From Paenibacillus hexagrammi (GTDB lineage Bacteria; Bacillota; Bacilli; Paenibacillales; NBRC-103111): 64,000 nucleotides of DNA. The first letter of the stretch is position 1. Each line of letters begins with the position of its first letter. The position numbers and the translations under genes were made by a program. The notes beneath the pieces were generated by a model, which had not been told where the DNA came from, searched no databases, and worked only from the letters and a program-made list of their open reading frames with translations. This document shows positions 40,398 through 50,553 of the stretch, piece after piece. Location: the NCBI RefSeq assembly GCF_021513275.1, contig NZ_CP090978.1, forward strand, positions 2,108,001-2,172,000. Direction: 5' to 3'.

Positions 40398-41564
40398 ATG
40401 AAAGGGCGTTTCGCCGTAACCTTTGGCATCATACTGCTTATTGTCGGAGTCGTAAACGGATATATCGGCTGGCATGGGCATGTATTTTTGGCTCATTTGA
40501 TGGGTTCTTATTATGTTCCATCCGTATACTGGATTATATTTTGGATCGCTTCGTTGTCGTATCTGCTAGCTTGGCTAGGTAAAAAAATCATGCCCTATGG
40601 GATTTCAAGCTTGTTTAAGCAAATCGGCTCATACTGGTTTGCGTGTATGCAATTCGGTCTGTTATTGCTGCCGCTTGCAGATCTATCGGCGTGGCTGCTT
40701 CATTTGGCATCTGTTCCGTCTGATACTTATGTTAGGGCAATAGGCAGTGTGATACTGCTAATCTGGGCACTTATCTTCATTCGAGGTTCCTATAACGCAC
40801 GTAGTCCGATTATACGCAAATATGAAATCACCATTCCCAAACAAGCCGGCGACTGGAGTCAGCTCCGCATTGCGGTTGCTTCCGACATCCATTTAGGGAC
40901 GGTGGTGGGAAATAAGCATCTTCAAAAGCTTGTTGATCGGCTAACTCTTATGCAGCCTGATTTAATCCTGCTGCCAGGCGATGTCATCGACGATGATATC
41001 CGTCCATTTATTCGAAAGCGAATGGGGGAAGTGATGCGTCAACTGAAGGCGCCTTTAGGTGTCTTTGCTGTTCTTGGCAATCATGAGTATATCGGCGGGC
41101 ATATTCCAGCGTATGTGGCCGAGATGAATAAAATCGGGATACGGGTATTAATGGATGAGGTCGTACTGCTTGCGGATAGGCTGTATGTTGCGGGTCGCAA
41201 AGATAAGGCATCAGAAGGCATGTCAGACGGCAGAATGCCGCTGGAGCAGCTAGTGAAGGGGCTTGATCCAAACAAGCCGTTGATCGTGATGGACCATCAG
41301 CCGTACCATTTGGACCGGGCTGCGGCTGCAGGAGCGGACGTTATGCTGTCCGGACATACCCACCGAGGGCAATTGGCACCGAATCACCTCATTACGGGGA
41401 GGCTGTTCGAGCTGGATTGGGGGTATCTTCGTAAAGGAGACTTCCATGCTATTGTTTCATCGGGCTTCGGCACATGGGGCCCCCCGTTGAGACTGGGGAG
41501 CAGATCGGAAATCATTGAATTAGTCATACATTTTAGACAGGAAGAAAGAAAAGAGGGCTTATAA
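40398..41564 (+). CDS. Membrane metallophosphoesterase
   Basis: 388-residue protein with four or five N-terminal transmembrane segments (residues about 1-130) and a C-terminal calcineurin-like phosphoesterase domain. Metal-binding motifs are in order: SDIHLG near 156, GDVIDD near 195, GNHEYIGG near 225 and SGHTHRGQ near 320. Similar to YkuE/YaeI-like enzymes, some of which act on lipid phosphates; substrate unknown. Its stop is one base from the start of the next gene. Confidence 0.9.
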   Translation: MKGRFAVTFGIILLIVGVVNGYIGWHGHVFLAHLMGSYYVPSVYWIIFWIASLSYLLAWLGKKIMPYGISSLFKQIGSYWFACMQFGLLLLPLADLSAWLLHLASVPSDTYVRAIGSVILLIWALIFIRGSYNARSPIIRKYEITIPKQAGDWSQLRIAVASDIHLGTVVGNKHLQKLVDRLTLMQPDLILLPGDVIDDDIRPFIRKRMGEVMRQLKAPLGVFAVLGNHEYIGGHIPAYVAEMNKIGIRVLMDEVVLLADRLYVAGRKDKASEGMSDGRMPLEQLVKGLDPNKPLIVMDHQPYHLDRAAAAGADVMLSGHTHRGQLAPNHLITGRLFELDWGYLRKGDFHAIVSSGFGTWGPPLRLGSRSEIIELVIHFRQEERKEGL

Positions 41565-41565
41565 C

Positions 41566-42107
41566 ATGGAAGACACCGAAAAAAGCTGATCACACCGAAG
41601 GAAGCAGCTGCAGCTATGATGCAATTTACCATGAAAAGTATTGAAAACGGCTGGGATTCATTCAAACCGTCTTTATCCGTCTATTTGGAAGAGCCAATGC
41701 TTAGTGAAGCCAAAGAAGACGAGCTGCTGAGAGAAATATATATGGCAGCACTTTCATTGGAACTGTATTGTATTCCGTTTGCGTTTGAACCGGAAACGGC
41801 TGCTTTGATTAGTAAGGAGATGGCCGCCATTATGGCCTCGGAAGCTTTTGCCTCCCATCAATTAGCAGAGCCGATCCATCAAATCTATATTCCGCTCTTT
41901 CAGCAGGTCAGCGCGAGCTTGCCGGATGAACATGCCCTAGCACTCGTGGAAGCGGCAGCGACGATCTTATATGAGCGTCTGAATTTACCGCGTAAGCCTG
42001 CTCATGCGGAAACTAGCCTATTATGGGCAAAGCTGGTTCCTTACTTGATTCAAGCGGTCGGTAAATGGCCGATTATTCTTTCCAAATTTACGATTCAATC
42101 CTCTTAA
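41566..42107 (+). CDS. Hypothetical protein, one apparent frameshift
   Basis: Not recognised. A helical, acidic, soluble protein of about 180 residues. From ATG 41566 (GAGGG upstream) the first codons give MEDTEK, then the frame stops. Adding one A to AAAAAA at 41579-41584 continues as KLITPKEAAAAMMQFTMKSIENGWDSF. The gene lies between the metallophosphoesterase and the CobW protein with very short gaps, so it is probably cotranscribed with both. Confidence 0.68.
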
Positions 42108-42126
42108 GCAAAGGCGGGATTCGACG

Positions 42127-43188
42127 ATGAATACCAAGCGCATCACAGTATTTGTGCTTTCCGGTTTTTTGGGAAGCGGGAAGACGACATTATTGACGCA
42201 AGCGATTGATCATTTTGGCGAAATGGGCCGTAAAACGGCTGTGATTATGAATGAAATCGGAGAGGTGAACCTTGATGGGCAGCTGGTTGATGCCAGTGTC
42301 CCGATGGCCGAGCTTTTGGGTGGCTGTATTTGTTGTTCAAGCAGGGGCGACCTGGCTGCGACTTTACACGAGCTGGTGTTAAGCGAAAAGCCGGATATGA
42401 TTTTCATTGAATCTACAGGTGTGGCGAATCCGATGGAAATCTTGGATGAAATTACAGATGCTTCGCTAATATTGCCTGTTGAGCTTAAGGCGGTCATCAC
42501 GGTGGTGGATGCTCCTCAACTGCTGGAATTAAGCCGGACAAGCCGCGGTAAAACATATCGCTTGATGCAGGATCAAATTCGCTGCGCAAACTTGCTGCTG
42601 TTGAATAAAACCGATCTGCTGCCGCCAAGTGAGCTTACTGAAGTTGACGAGGTCGTACGTGAATGGAACGAGCATGCGAAGCTGGAGTATACCGTGTTCA
42701 GCCGTGTTGATATGAGACTGTTGGAGTTATTCGAGGAAGATAATGAAGCGGTTCTACATGCTGCTCATACACACATGACGGACAAAGGTCACGAACATGT
42801 TTGTACAAGTAATTGCGATCATCATGATCATGATCATGAGCATATGCATTCGGAAGGGCACGTACAGGCAGCATCTGGACATCATCATCATACTCACGAT
42901 CATGTGATGGCGTATACGCATTTTTTCGAACATCCCGTGAATAGTCACTCGTTCGAAGCGTTTGTCAGCAAGCTGCCGCAGAACGTGTACCGGGCTAAAG
43001 GGGTTCTCACCTTTTCCGATACGCCTAGTAGGTTTATGTTCCAGTATGCATACCGCGAAATGGACTTTGTCAAAATTACTCCGAAAGCCGAGGTTCCGAA
43101 TGTAGCCGTATTTATTGGCGAACAATTCTCTAAAGATGCTGTTCGAAGTGCACTATTGGAACTGGAGCGGGAGGAACAATCCCTATAG
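42127..43188 (+). CDS. CobW/COG0523 G3E GTPase with His-rich metal-binding loop
   Basis: Predicted metallochaperone GTPase, probably for zinc (ZagA/ZigA/YjiA relatives). Walker A GFLGSGKTTLL is near residue 12, the metal-binding GCICC motif near 63, and NKTDLL near 159. A long His-rich loop (residues about 215-262) carries CDHHDHDHEHMH and HHHHTHDH runs. The CobW C-terminal domain follows. 353 residues. A Zur-like regulator gene lies just downstream, which supports a zinc role. Confidence 0.93.
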   Translation: MNTKRITVFVLSGFLGSGKTTLLTQAIDHFGEMGRKTAVIMNEIGEVNLDGQLVDASVPMAELLGGCICCSSRGDLAATLHELVLSEKPDMIFIESTGVANPMEILDEITDASLILPVELKAVITVVDAPQLLELSRTSRGKTYRLMQDQIRCANLLLLNKTDLLPPSELTEVDEVVREWNEHAKLEYTVFSRVDMRLLELFEEDNEAVLHAAHTHMTDKGHEHVCTSNCDHHDHDHEHMHSEGHVQAASGHHHHTHDHVMAYTHFFEHPVNSHSFEAFVSKLPQNVYRAKGVLTFSDTPSRFMFQYAYREMDFVKITPKAEVPNVAVFIGEQFSKDAVRSALLELEREEQSL

Positions 43189-43225
43189 GATTCAGCAGCC
43201 TGCTGAAACGATCAATTTTACTGGA

Positions 43226-43253
43226 TTGACTTGACTCTTGTACGCTCTATACG
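43226..43253 (+). promoter_or_regulatory. Possible sigma-A promoter for the Zur-like gene
   Basis: TTGACT, 16-bp spacer, TATACG in the 107-bp gap after the CobW gene. No clear Zur box is seen. Confidence 0.4.
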
Positions 43254-43295
43254 GCACTATAGAAAAGAACATTCTACAATAGAGGAGCAATACAA

Positions 43296-43745
43296 GTGGG
43301 TACCCATGCGGATACGGTTCATCAGATACTGCAAGCCATGTCTCAGCACGGCTGGAGAATTACGGAACAGCGCCGAAGTTTAGCGACACTATTTGCCGAG
43401 TCTGGGGGATACCTGTCACCTAAAGACGTTTATGAATATATGAAGGTCAAATATCCTGGTGTAAGCTTCGATACGGTCTATCGAAACTTAAGGCTGCTTA
43501 GCGAAATGGGCGTCCTTGAGCAATTCCACCTGGCCGACGGATTGAAGTTCAAAGCTAGCTGTCAAACTCACCATCATCATCATATGATCTGTATTGGCTG
43601 CGAGAAGACGGTAACTTTTGAGTTTTGCCCGATGAAGCACTTGACGGATCTTCCCGGTAACTTTGAAATTCAAAGCCACCGCTTCGAAATCTTCGGTTAT
43701 TGTTCCGACTGCAAAGCCTCCTCGGTAGCAGGCGCTCATGTTTGA
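43296..43745 (+). CDS. Fur-family regulator, Zur-like
   Basis: 149-residue Fur-superfamily repressor. The N-terminal winged helix includes ITEQRRSLATLF and FDTVYRNLRLL. The dimerisation part has a structural zinc site of two CxxC pairs (CIGC and CSDC) and a His-rich KASCQTHHHHHMI segment typical of Zur. GTG 43296 follows GAGGAG. The neighbouring CobW gene supports zinc sensing; Fur or PerR are less likely. Confidence 0.85.
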   Translation: MGTHADTVHQILQAMSQHGWRITEQRRSLATLFAESGGYLSPKDVYEYMKVKYPGVSFDTVYRNLRLLSEMGVLEQFHLADGLKFKASCQTHHHHHMICIGCEKTVTFEFCPMKHLTDLPGNFEIQSHRFEIFGYCSDCKASSVAGAHV

Positions 43746-43779
43746 TAGGCACGTAAGGGCAACTGATCAAGAAGGAAGA

Positions 43780-43795
43780 ATTTATTATAATAAAT
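43780..43795. repeat. Perfect 16-bp AT palindrome downstream of the Zur-like gene
   Basis: ATTTATTATAATAAAT. It could be an operator of a Fur-type regulator or chance in AT-rich DNA. No U tract follows, so it is not a clear terminator. Confidence 0.4.
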
Positions 43796-43869
43796 CTTTC
43801 CATGTGCAAAACTGTGTAAGAAGGCATATACTAAATCCACACTAAGAATTTGGAGGTACCTTTAGACCA

Positions 43870-44001
43870 ATGAAGTAATTACGTTCCCACTCTAATCTGC
43901 AAATCGAACAGGTATTGTTTGGGCAGACTCTGCATGAACAGGTAGAGCGAGTAGGATACGTATGTCTAAAGGAACGGACTCCAAATTTGAAATATGCTTG
44001 A
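43870..44001 (+). pseudogene. Possible broken small gene (about 43 codons)
   Basis: ATG AAG TAA, then an open frame reading LRSHSNLQIEQVLFGQTLHE and on to ERVGYVCLKERTPNLKYA and TGA. TTGGAGGTAC lies upstream of the ATG. The in-frame TAA at codon 3 breaks it, and an indel alone does not repair it. The composition looks protein-like, but no family is recognised and it may not be a gene. Confidence 0.25.
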
Positions 44002-44026
44002 CAGTGACCACTGGGCTGATTATAGC
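43998..44026 (+). promoter_or_regulatory. Sigma-A promoter for the ABC-F gene and its leader
   Basis: TTGACA, exactly 17 bp, TATAGC. Transcription should start near 44033, leaving a leader of about 220 nt before the ABC-F start codon. Confidence 0.7.
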
Positions 44027-44119
44027 TAAAGAATGTTACATTCTTCTGATTCATGTAGAGGAAATATTAGCATTCTGGTTAGCCCATCGGCTTGCCCTGT
44101 GAATCGGGTGAGATCCTTT

Positions 44120-44149
44120 ATGGGTTTCTGGGTGATGGTTGCTTTCTAG
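44120..44149 (+). CDS. Putative 9-codon leader peptide MGFWVMVAF
   Basis: ATG at 44120 lies seven bases after GGGTGAG, a fair ribosome binding site. The peptide is short and hydrophobic, like macrolide-stalling leader peptides of erm genes (for instance those beginning MGIFSIFVI). Its stop at 44149 is one base before another ATG at 44151, which opens a 32-codon frame (44151-44249) running through the terminator to four bases before the ABC-F ATG. A further small frame at 44173-44238 also overlaps the terminator. Translation is inferred, not shown. Confidence 0.4.
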   Translation: MGFWVMVAF

Positions 44150-44197
44150 CATGGAGCTTTATCCTTATTCATATGCATTTGGATTCGCTGATCCTGA

Positions 44198-44223
44198 CCG
44201 CAGACGTCTGTCTGTGGTTTTTT
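44198..44223 (+). terminator. Intrinsic terminator inside the ABC-F leader (attenuator)
   Basis: CCGCAGAC-GTCT-GTCTGTGG (one G-U pair) followed by TTTTTT, ending about 15 bases before the AAGGAGG site of the ABC-F gene and about 165 nt after the predicted transcription start. No other gene upstream on this strand needs it except by read-through from the Zur-like gene. Its position suggests premature termination control of the ABC-F gene. Confidence 0.7.
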
Positions 44224-44253
44224 GCATATTTCTCTTAAGGAGGCAGTAAGCCT

Positions 44254-46100
<1,847 letters not shown>

Positions 46101-46189
46101 TAATGAACCCCACAAAGCCCAGTCTTGGCTATGAAGTTAGTTCAGGTACTTGGCGGGGAGCCCCCCATATATAAATGATGATGTTAATA

Positions 46190-46233
46190 AAGCCGGAAGA
46201 AATTGCCTTGTTCAGGCATTCTTCCGGCTTTTT
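46190..46233. terminator. Bidirectional terminator between ABC-F and deacetylase genes
   Basis: AAGCCGGAAGAA/TTCTTCCGGCTT perfect 12-bp stem followed by TTT, between convergent genes. Confidence 0.88.
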
Positions 46234-46235
46234 GA

Positions 46236-47294
46236 TTACTTGCTTTTGGATACCTGCAGCAGTTCCGGAACCGTAACAAATGTGTACCCAGCGGCTCTAA
46301 GCTTGGTAATTAGAGGTCCTAGGGCTTGAACCGTACCGGATAGGTCTTGGCTATCCGCACCGCCGGAATGCTGAAGAATGATAGATCCTGGCTTTGTTTG
46401 CCGCATAATATTTTGCATGACCTGATCGGATTTTAATGATTTCCAATCTAATGAGTCTACGTTCCAGTTGATGATTAAATAGCTGTGGTCTGCGACCCAT
46501 TTGACTTGTTCCTCATTGATGGCGCCGTAAGGCGGACGAATGAGCCTCGGTGTATACCCGATTAAGCTTTGCAGCACGCTTTCCGTATCCTCAATTTGGC
46601 TTTGAAATTTCTGAACCGATAGCTTAGGCAAATTGGCGTGGCTGTAAGAATGATTTCCTATGACATGGCCTTCTCGGACAATTCGTTTTACCACATCAGG
46701 GTGTTCGCTCGACTTAGCTCCCAGCAGGAAGAACGTTGCTTTCACGTGATTTTCCTTGAGAACGTCCAATACCTTTGGGGTATAGCGGCTGTCAGGTCCA
46801 TCATCAAAGGTAAGTGCAATTTTTTTCTCATTAGCTGGCCCTCTCAGCTTGAAGGTGTTGGGGTACTTCAAAACAAGCTGAGAAAGGGTTAGCCTTCGCG
46901 TGCTTCTCGCTTTCGATTGGTTCTGATTAACAGCTACGGTCTGTTTTTTGGCAGTCTTCGGATTCGGAGTTGCTTTTTTTGCGACAGGAAGCTCCTCCGT
47001 AGGAACTGCTGAAGGGCTCGGACCTGCTGTCGGCATCGGCGTTGCTTGTATAACCGGAGTGGGAATCGGTGAGGACGAAGCTAACGGAAGCTTTGGAATG
47101 GAGGTCGGCATCATCGGCAGATTTGCTGATTCTTTAACCTCAGGGGAATCGAAAGATTCATCATTTGTTGAAAGCTCAAGCTCTTGTTTAGTATAGTTTT
47201 GTTCCCGTTGGGTTTCGTTATGGTCCGCTCCGCAGCCTGCTGTGAGCTGAATAAGCATACATGATAATACCGCAAGCCACAGACGATTGGTCAC
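46236..47294 (-). CDS. Lipoprotein polysaccharide deacetylase (NodB domain)
   Basis: Carbohydrate esterase 4 enzyme predicted to deacetylate peptidoglycan or a surface glycan outside the membrane. Signal peptide with lipobox LTAGC (lipidated Cys near residue 21), then a Pro/Ser/Thr/Lys-rich linker (about 40-130), then the NodB domain: TFDDGPDSRYT near 167, GNHSYSHANL near 217 and RPPYGA near 253. 352 residues. Divergent from the neighbouring propeller lipoprotein. Confidence 0.93.
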   Translation of the reverse strand: MTNRLWLAVLSCMLIQLTAGCGADHNETQREQNYTKQELELSTNDESFDSPEVKESANLPMMPTSIPKLPLASSSPIPTPVIQATPMPTAGPSPSAVPTEELPVAKKATPNPKTAKKQTVAVNQNQSKARSTRRLTLSQLVLKYPNTFKLRGPANEKKIALTFDDGPDSRYTPKVLDVLKENHVKATFFLLGAKSSEHPDVVKRIVREGHVIGNHSYSHANLPKLSVQKFQSQIEDTESVLQSLIGYTPRLIRPPYGAINEEQVKWVADHSYLIINWNVDSLDWKSLKSDQVMQNIMRQTKPGSIILQHSGGADSQDLSGTVQALGPLITKLRAAGYTFVTVPELLQVSKSK

Positions 47295-47474
47295 GTGAAT
47301 TCCCCCTACAAGTCGTATAGCTCTAGGATTTGATGACTCCCCATTTCCTATCCTTTGGAATAGATGGAAGCGCAGCTGTTGAACTAAATGTTAAAAAGGC
47401 TCGTCATAAACTGTACCAAGGCTCTTAAAGAAGTTGCGTAAGTCTTTTTGAATGGTAGAGAGGCGGTGAAGGTG

Positions 47475-48506
47475 ATGTTTAATCTGGACTTGAGATTCAT
47501 CAGTCTTCTAGTGCTGTTTGTCCTTATGGGCACCGGGTGTTCTATCTATAAGACAGCTCAAGAGGTAGGTGCGGCGGATGTTCGGCCTTCCTCGACAGAT
47601 ATGCGAGTACATACCGGTGTTGAGGTGAATGTGCAAGATGCCGTTCATGCCGCGTCGAAGGATCATCCAATAAAAGACATTCCGCAGGGGTGTATGGTTT
47701 TTGTTGATGGGTTATTTGGTTACGGAATTAAGCAGAATGGAAGCGCAGTGGAGCTGCTGCTTACAGATAACGGAGGGGAAACTTGGACACCACGGCATCA
47801 ATTGGATGGGGTTACGTGGGTATCGGGGTTGTCCTTTTTGGATAAAGATACAGGCTGGCTGCTGGCGAAGAAGGATGGCGAGGATCACAACGAGCTGCTG
47901 TTAACAGTAGATGGCGGGGAGACTTGGGAAGTGATTTCAACGCAGCTGCACAACCTTGGAGATTTGAAGGAACAGCTATTTTTTCGTTTTTTTGATCGGC
48001 AAAACGGTATGATTGCTTGGGAAGCTCCAACCGGGATGCAAATTTTAAGAACTCAAGACGGCGGTCTTGCTTGGAATATATCCGATAATGGGCTGCTCCC
48101 CGAGGGCGGCCGCGGCGTTTTCACATTTGTCTCTCCTTCGAAAGGGTGGTATGCCGTATCCGATCCAAAGAAGAAGCTGCTCCAGCTGTATCAAACAAGC
48201 GACGGAGACAGATGGCAGCTCTCTGGCAGGCTAAAAAGTGAGTTGAATCCAATTGCTATTGCGTTTCCTAGTGTTGACGATGGCTGGATCCTGATGCAAA
48301 ATTCTGTCTCGCAAACGTGGTCACTCGTTCGAACGTCGGATGAGGGTCTGACTTGGACCGAGCACGCCTTTCCCTCTACGTTTGCGCCGATGAAGCATCG
48401 CTTAACCTTGACTGCTGTGCAAGAAGACCATAGTTGGATTCTAGGATCCAATGGACTATGGAGATCGTTGAACGGCGGATTGAATTGGAACCGATTGGTG
48501 CTTTAA
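47475..48506 (+). CDS. Lipoprotein with Asp-box/BNR (YCF48-like) propeller repeats
   Basis: About 343 residues. N-terminal signal peptide with lipobox LMGTGC. The mature part has repeated Asp-box motifs: TDNGGETWTP, TVDGGETWEV, TQDGGLAWNI, TSDGDRWQL, TSDEGLTWTE and LNGGLNWNR. This predicts a beta-propeller like YCF48/HCF136 or sialidase-type folds. No catalytic role can be assigned. ATG 47475 is preferred, with GAGAGGCGG upstream. Confidence 0.85.
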   Translation: MFNLDLRFISLLVLFVLMGTGCSIYKTAQEVGAADVRPSSTDMRVHTGVEVNVQDAVHAASKDHPIKDIPQGCMVFVDGLFGYGIKQNGSAVELLLTDNGGETWTPRHQLDGVTWVSGLSFLDKDTGWLLAKKDGEDHNELLLTVDGGETWEVISTQLHNLGDLKEQLFFRFFDRQNGMIAWEAPTGMQILRTQDGGLAWNISDNGLLPEGGRGVFTFVSPSKGWYAVSDPKKKLLQLYQTSDGDRWQLSGRLKSELNPIAIAFPSVDDGWILMQNSVSQTWSLVRTSDEGLTWTEHAFPSTFAPMKHRLTLTAVQEDHSWILGSNGLWRSLNGGLNWNRLVL

Positions 48507-48589
48507 CAAACGATAAAGGTTGTAGCCAGTTCACCACGACTCGGATATAATAGGCACTAACCACGAAGGACTCGAAAGGGGGCGCTGAT

Positions 48590-49528
48590 ATGCGTCCAAG
48601 AATTGCAGTTGTCGGCAGCTGTAATATGGATTTGGTCGTAAGTGCACATCGGATGCCCAGGCAGGGTGAGACTGTCATGGGACAACATATACGATATGTT
48701 CCCGGTGGAAAAGGGGCTAATCAGGCTGTTGGTTGCGCACGGTTAGGTGCTGATGTTAGTATGATCGGTGCTGTAGGTTGCGACGTATTTGGGCAGGGAA
48801 TTATGCATGCATTGAGAGATGAGCAAATTGATTTGAGCGGAATGCTTCAAGTAGAAGCGGAACCTACGGGAACTGCTACGATTATTCATGCCTTGCAAGA
48901 TAACAGCATCATTGTTGTTCCAGGAGCTAACAGCTGTTGTTCACCGGAACAGGTTCGCTCCTTCCGATCTAGGATCGAACAAGCCAACGTTTTGCTGGTA
49001 CAGCTTGAGGTTCCACTGGAAACGGTTGAAGCAGCGATCTCTATCGCTCACGAGAAGAAAATTCCGACGGTGTTGAATCCTGCGCCTGCTGCTACATTGC
49101 CGGATACGATTCTTCAAAAAGTTACGATATTAACGCCAAATGAAACCGAATTTGAACATTTGACTGGAGTATCCGTCGAGCAGGCATCCGATGAAACATT
49201 AGCTGGCGTTATTCGTGAATGGGAGTTACAATACAACCATCGGATATGCCTGACACGAGGGAAATTCGGCTGCACTTATAGGAAGGAAAATGTGCTTGTA
49301 CATGTACCGGCACCTCATGTGGAGGTCGTAGATACAACCGGAGCAGGGGATGCATATAACGCGGCACTGGCTTATGCCATTAGCTTAAAGTGGCCCATAC
49401 ATAGGGCAGTTTCATTTGCTGTAGCAGCCGGAAGCTGCTCTGTAACCCGTTTCGGGGCACAGAAAGGCATGCCAAACTTGGCAGTAGCTATGGAAATGAA
49501 TTCGAGCATGAATTCGCATAACGTTTAA
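48590..49528 (+). CDS. rbsK: Ribokinase (PfkB family)
   Basis: Phosphorylates ribose to ribose-5-phosphate. Signature 1 GGKGANQAVGCARLGADV is near residue 41 and signature 2 DTTGAGDAYNAALA near 245 with the catalytic Asp in GAGD. 312 residues. No rbs transport genes are adjacent, so another sugar or nucleoside substrate is possible. Confidence 0.9.
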   Translation: MRPRIAVVGSCNMDLVVSAHRMPRQGETVMGQHIRYVPGGKGANQAVGCARLGADVSMIGAVGCDVFGQGIMHALRDEQIDLSGMLQVEAEPTGTATIIHALQDNSIIVVPGANSCCSPEQVRSFRSRIEQANVLLVQLEVPLETVEAAISIAHEKKIPTVLNPAPAATLPDTILQKVTILTPNETEFEHLTGVSVEQASDETLAGVIREWELQYNHRICLTRGKFGCTYRKENVLVHVPAPHVEVVDTTGAGDAYNAALAYAISLKWPIHRAVSFAVAAGSCSVTRFGAQKGMPNLAVAMEMNSSMNSHNV

Positions 49529-49553
49529 AACGAATCAAGGCGGGGGAAACGGA

Positions 49554-49838
49554 ATGACAGAAACGATGAAATACTTACTTGCATTGATCATTGGGGTTAT
49601 TGTACTTGCAGTTTTAACGATTATGAACTTCCGCAAGATCAGCAAGACGAAAGCGGATTTAACACCACTTAAGAAAAGAACGCTGCTTTGGTCGGAGATC
49701 TCGTTGGTGCTCTTTTTGATTCAACTCTTTTTTCGTAGAGATGACATCGGTTTTCTCGTTTTCTTCGGGATCTTGACCCTATTTACAGGCGTACATTACT
49801 TTGGCGTTCGGTATTACGCGAAGAAACAGCTTCAGTAG
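49554..49838 (+). CDS. Small membrane protein of unknown function
   Basis: 94 residues with three hydrophobic segments (about 6-24, 45-60 and 66-85). Not recognised. GGGGGAAACGG precedes the ATG. It follows rbsK by 25 bases and is closed by a strong terminator. Confidence 0.72.
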   Translation: MTETMKYLLALIIGVIVLAVLTIMNFRKISKTKADLTPLKKRTLLWSEISLVLFLIQLFFRRDDIGFLVFFGILTLFTGVHYFGVRYYAKKQLQ

Positions 49839-49853
49839 AATAAACAAAACAAG

Positions 49854-49898
49854 AAAAAGGAAGATTCAGCGCGTTTAGCGGGAAATCTTCCTTTTTTT
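49854..49898. terminator. Bidirectional terminator
   Basis: AAGGAAGATT/AATCTTCCTT stem flanked by AAAAA and TTTTTTT, between converging genes. Confidence 0.85.
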
Positions 49899-50080
49899 CA
49901 TTTATTTTTAATTGTTATCCCAGCTTTTCGGTGCGGTTTTAGGCTTGGAATTGGAAAACTGAAACCATCTCTTTTTTTCTTTTGTTCCATCAAGGTTCTT
50001 AGCTGAAGCATAATCAGCTTCGCTCTATCCTCATCGAGGTACTTATTGCGGAGCTGTTCAAAAGCATTCGGTTCCTGCAT
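49898..50080 (-). CDS. Small hypothetical protein, 60 aa
   Basis: Basic, charged 60-residue product starting MQEPNAFEQLRNKYLDEDRA. AAAGGAAGCG lies upstream on the minus strand. The helical first half looks coding; the basic tail ends near the terminator. No family recognised. Confidence 0.55.
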   Translation of the reverse strand: MQEPNAFEQLRNKYLDEDRAKLIMLQLRTLMEQKKKRDGFSFPIPSLKPHRKAGITIKNK

Positions 50081-50191
50081 ATGTGTTTCGCTTCCTTTTC
50101 TGACTGAATGTTTCTATGCAAACGTGCGTTCTTGTTCTATCATAACATACAGCCACTCCCGAGAAAAGAACAAAATGCGACAAATTCCGCA

Positions 50192-50228
50192 TAAACAAAG
50201 AGACGCCCACATCTCGTAAGCGTCACTC
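50192..50228 (-). terminator. Intrinsic terminator of the P/Y/G/H-rich gene
   Basis: On the minus strand AGTGACGC / GCGTCTCT stem with a 13-base loop, then TTTGTTTAT. Confidence 0.6.
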
Positions 50229-50236
50229 ATAAATCA

Positions 50237-50467
50237 CTATAGTTCTCTGTGATGATAATAGTGGCCTCCGTGCCATACTTGACCCGGCGCGCCATGCCAT
50301 CCCCAGCCGCCATGCCAAGCACCGCCGTGCCAGCCATGAGGATAATAAGGGTAAAGCGGATAAGGAACTACCGGATAGGGAGTCGGGATAGGTACAGGCA
50401 CCGTTTCAGGAACCGGTACTGGATAAATCGGGTAAGTACTCGTGTAATTCACATAAGCCATAGCCAC
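50237..50467 (-). CDS. Pro/Tyr/Gly/His-rich small protein
   Basis: 76 residues in two low-complexity halves: a Pro/Val/Tyr region (YPIYPVPVPETVPVPIPTPY) and a Gly/His/Trp region (HGWHGGAWHGGWGWHG, then HYYHHREL). AAGGAGGAACGTGGCT precedes the ATG, and a terminator follows, so it is very likely expressed. Such composition is seen in spore-coat and surface proteins of this group, but function is not known; metal binding by the His-rich half is a guess. Confidence 0.78.
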   Translation of the reverse strand: MAMAYVNYTSTYPIYPVPVPETVPVPIPTPYPVVPYPLYPYYPHGWHGGAWHGGWGWHGAPGQVWHGGHYYHHREL

Positions 50468-50553
50468 GTTCCTCCTTGAAGAATGGATGCTATAGCCTAT
50501 GACGAAGGGAAAGAAATGGATGCTTGCCTAACTGGAATTGGGCGCATGTACAG

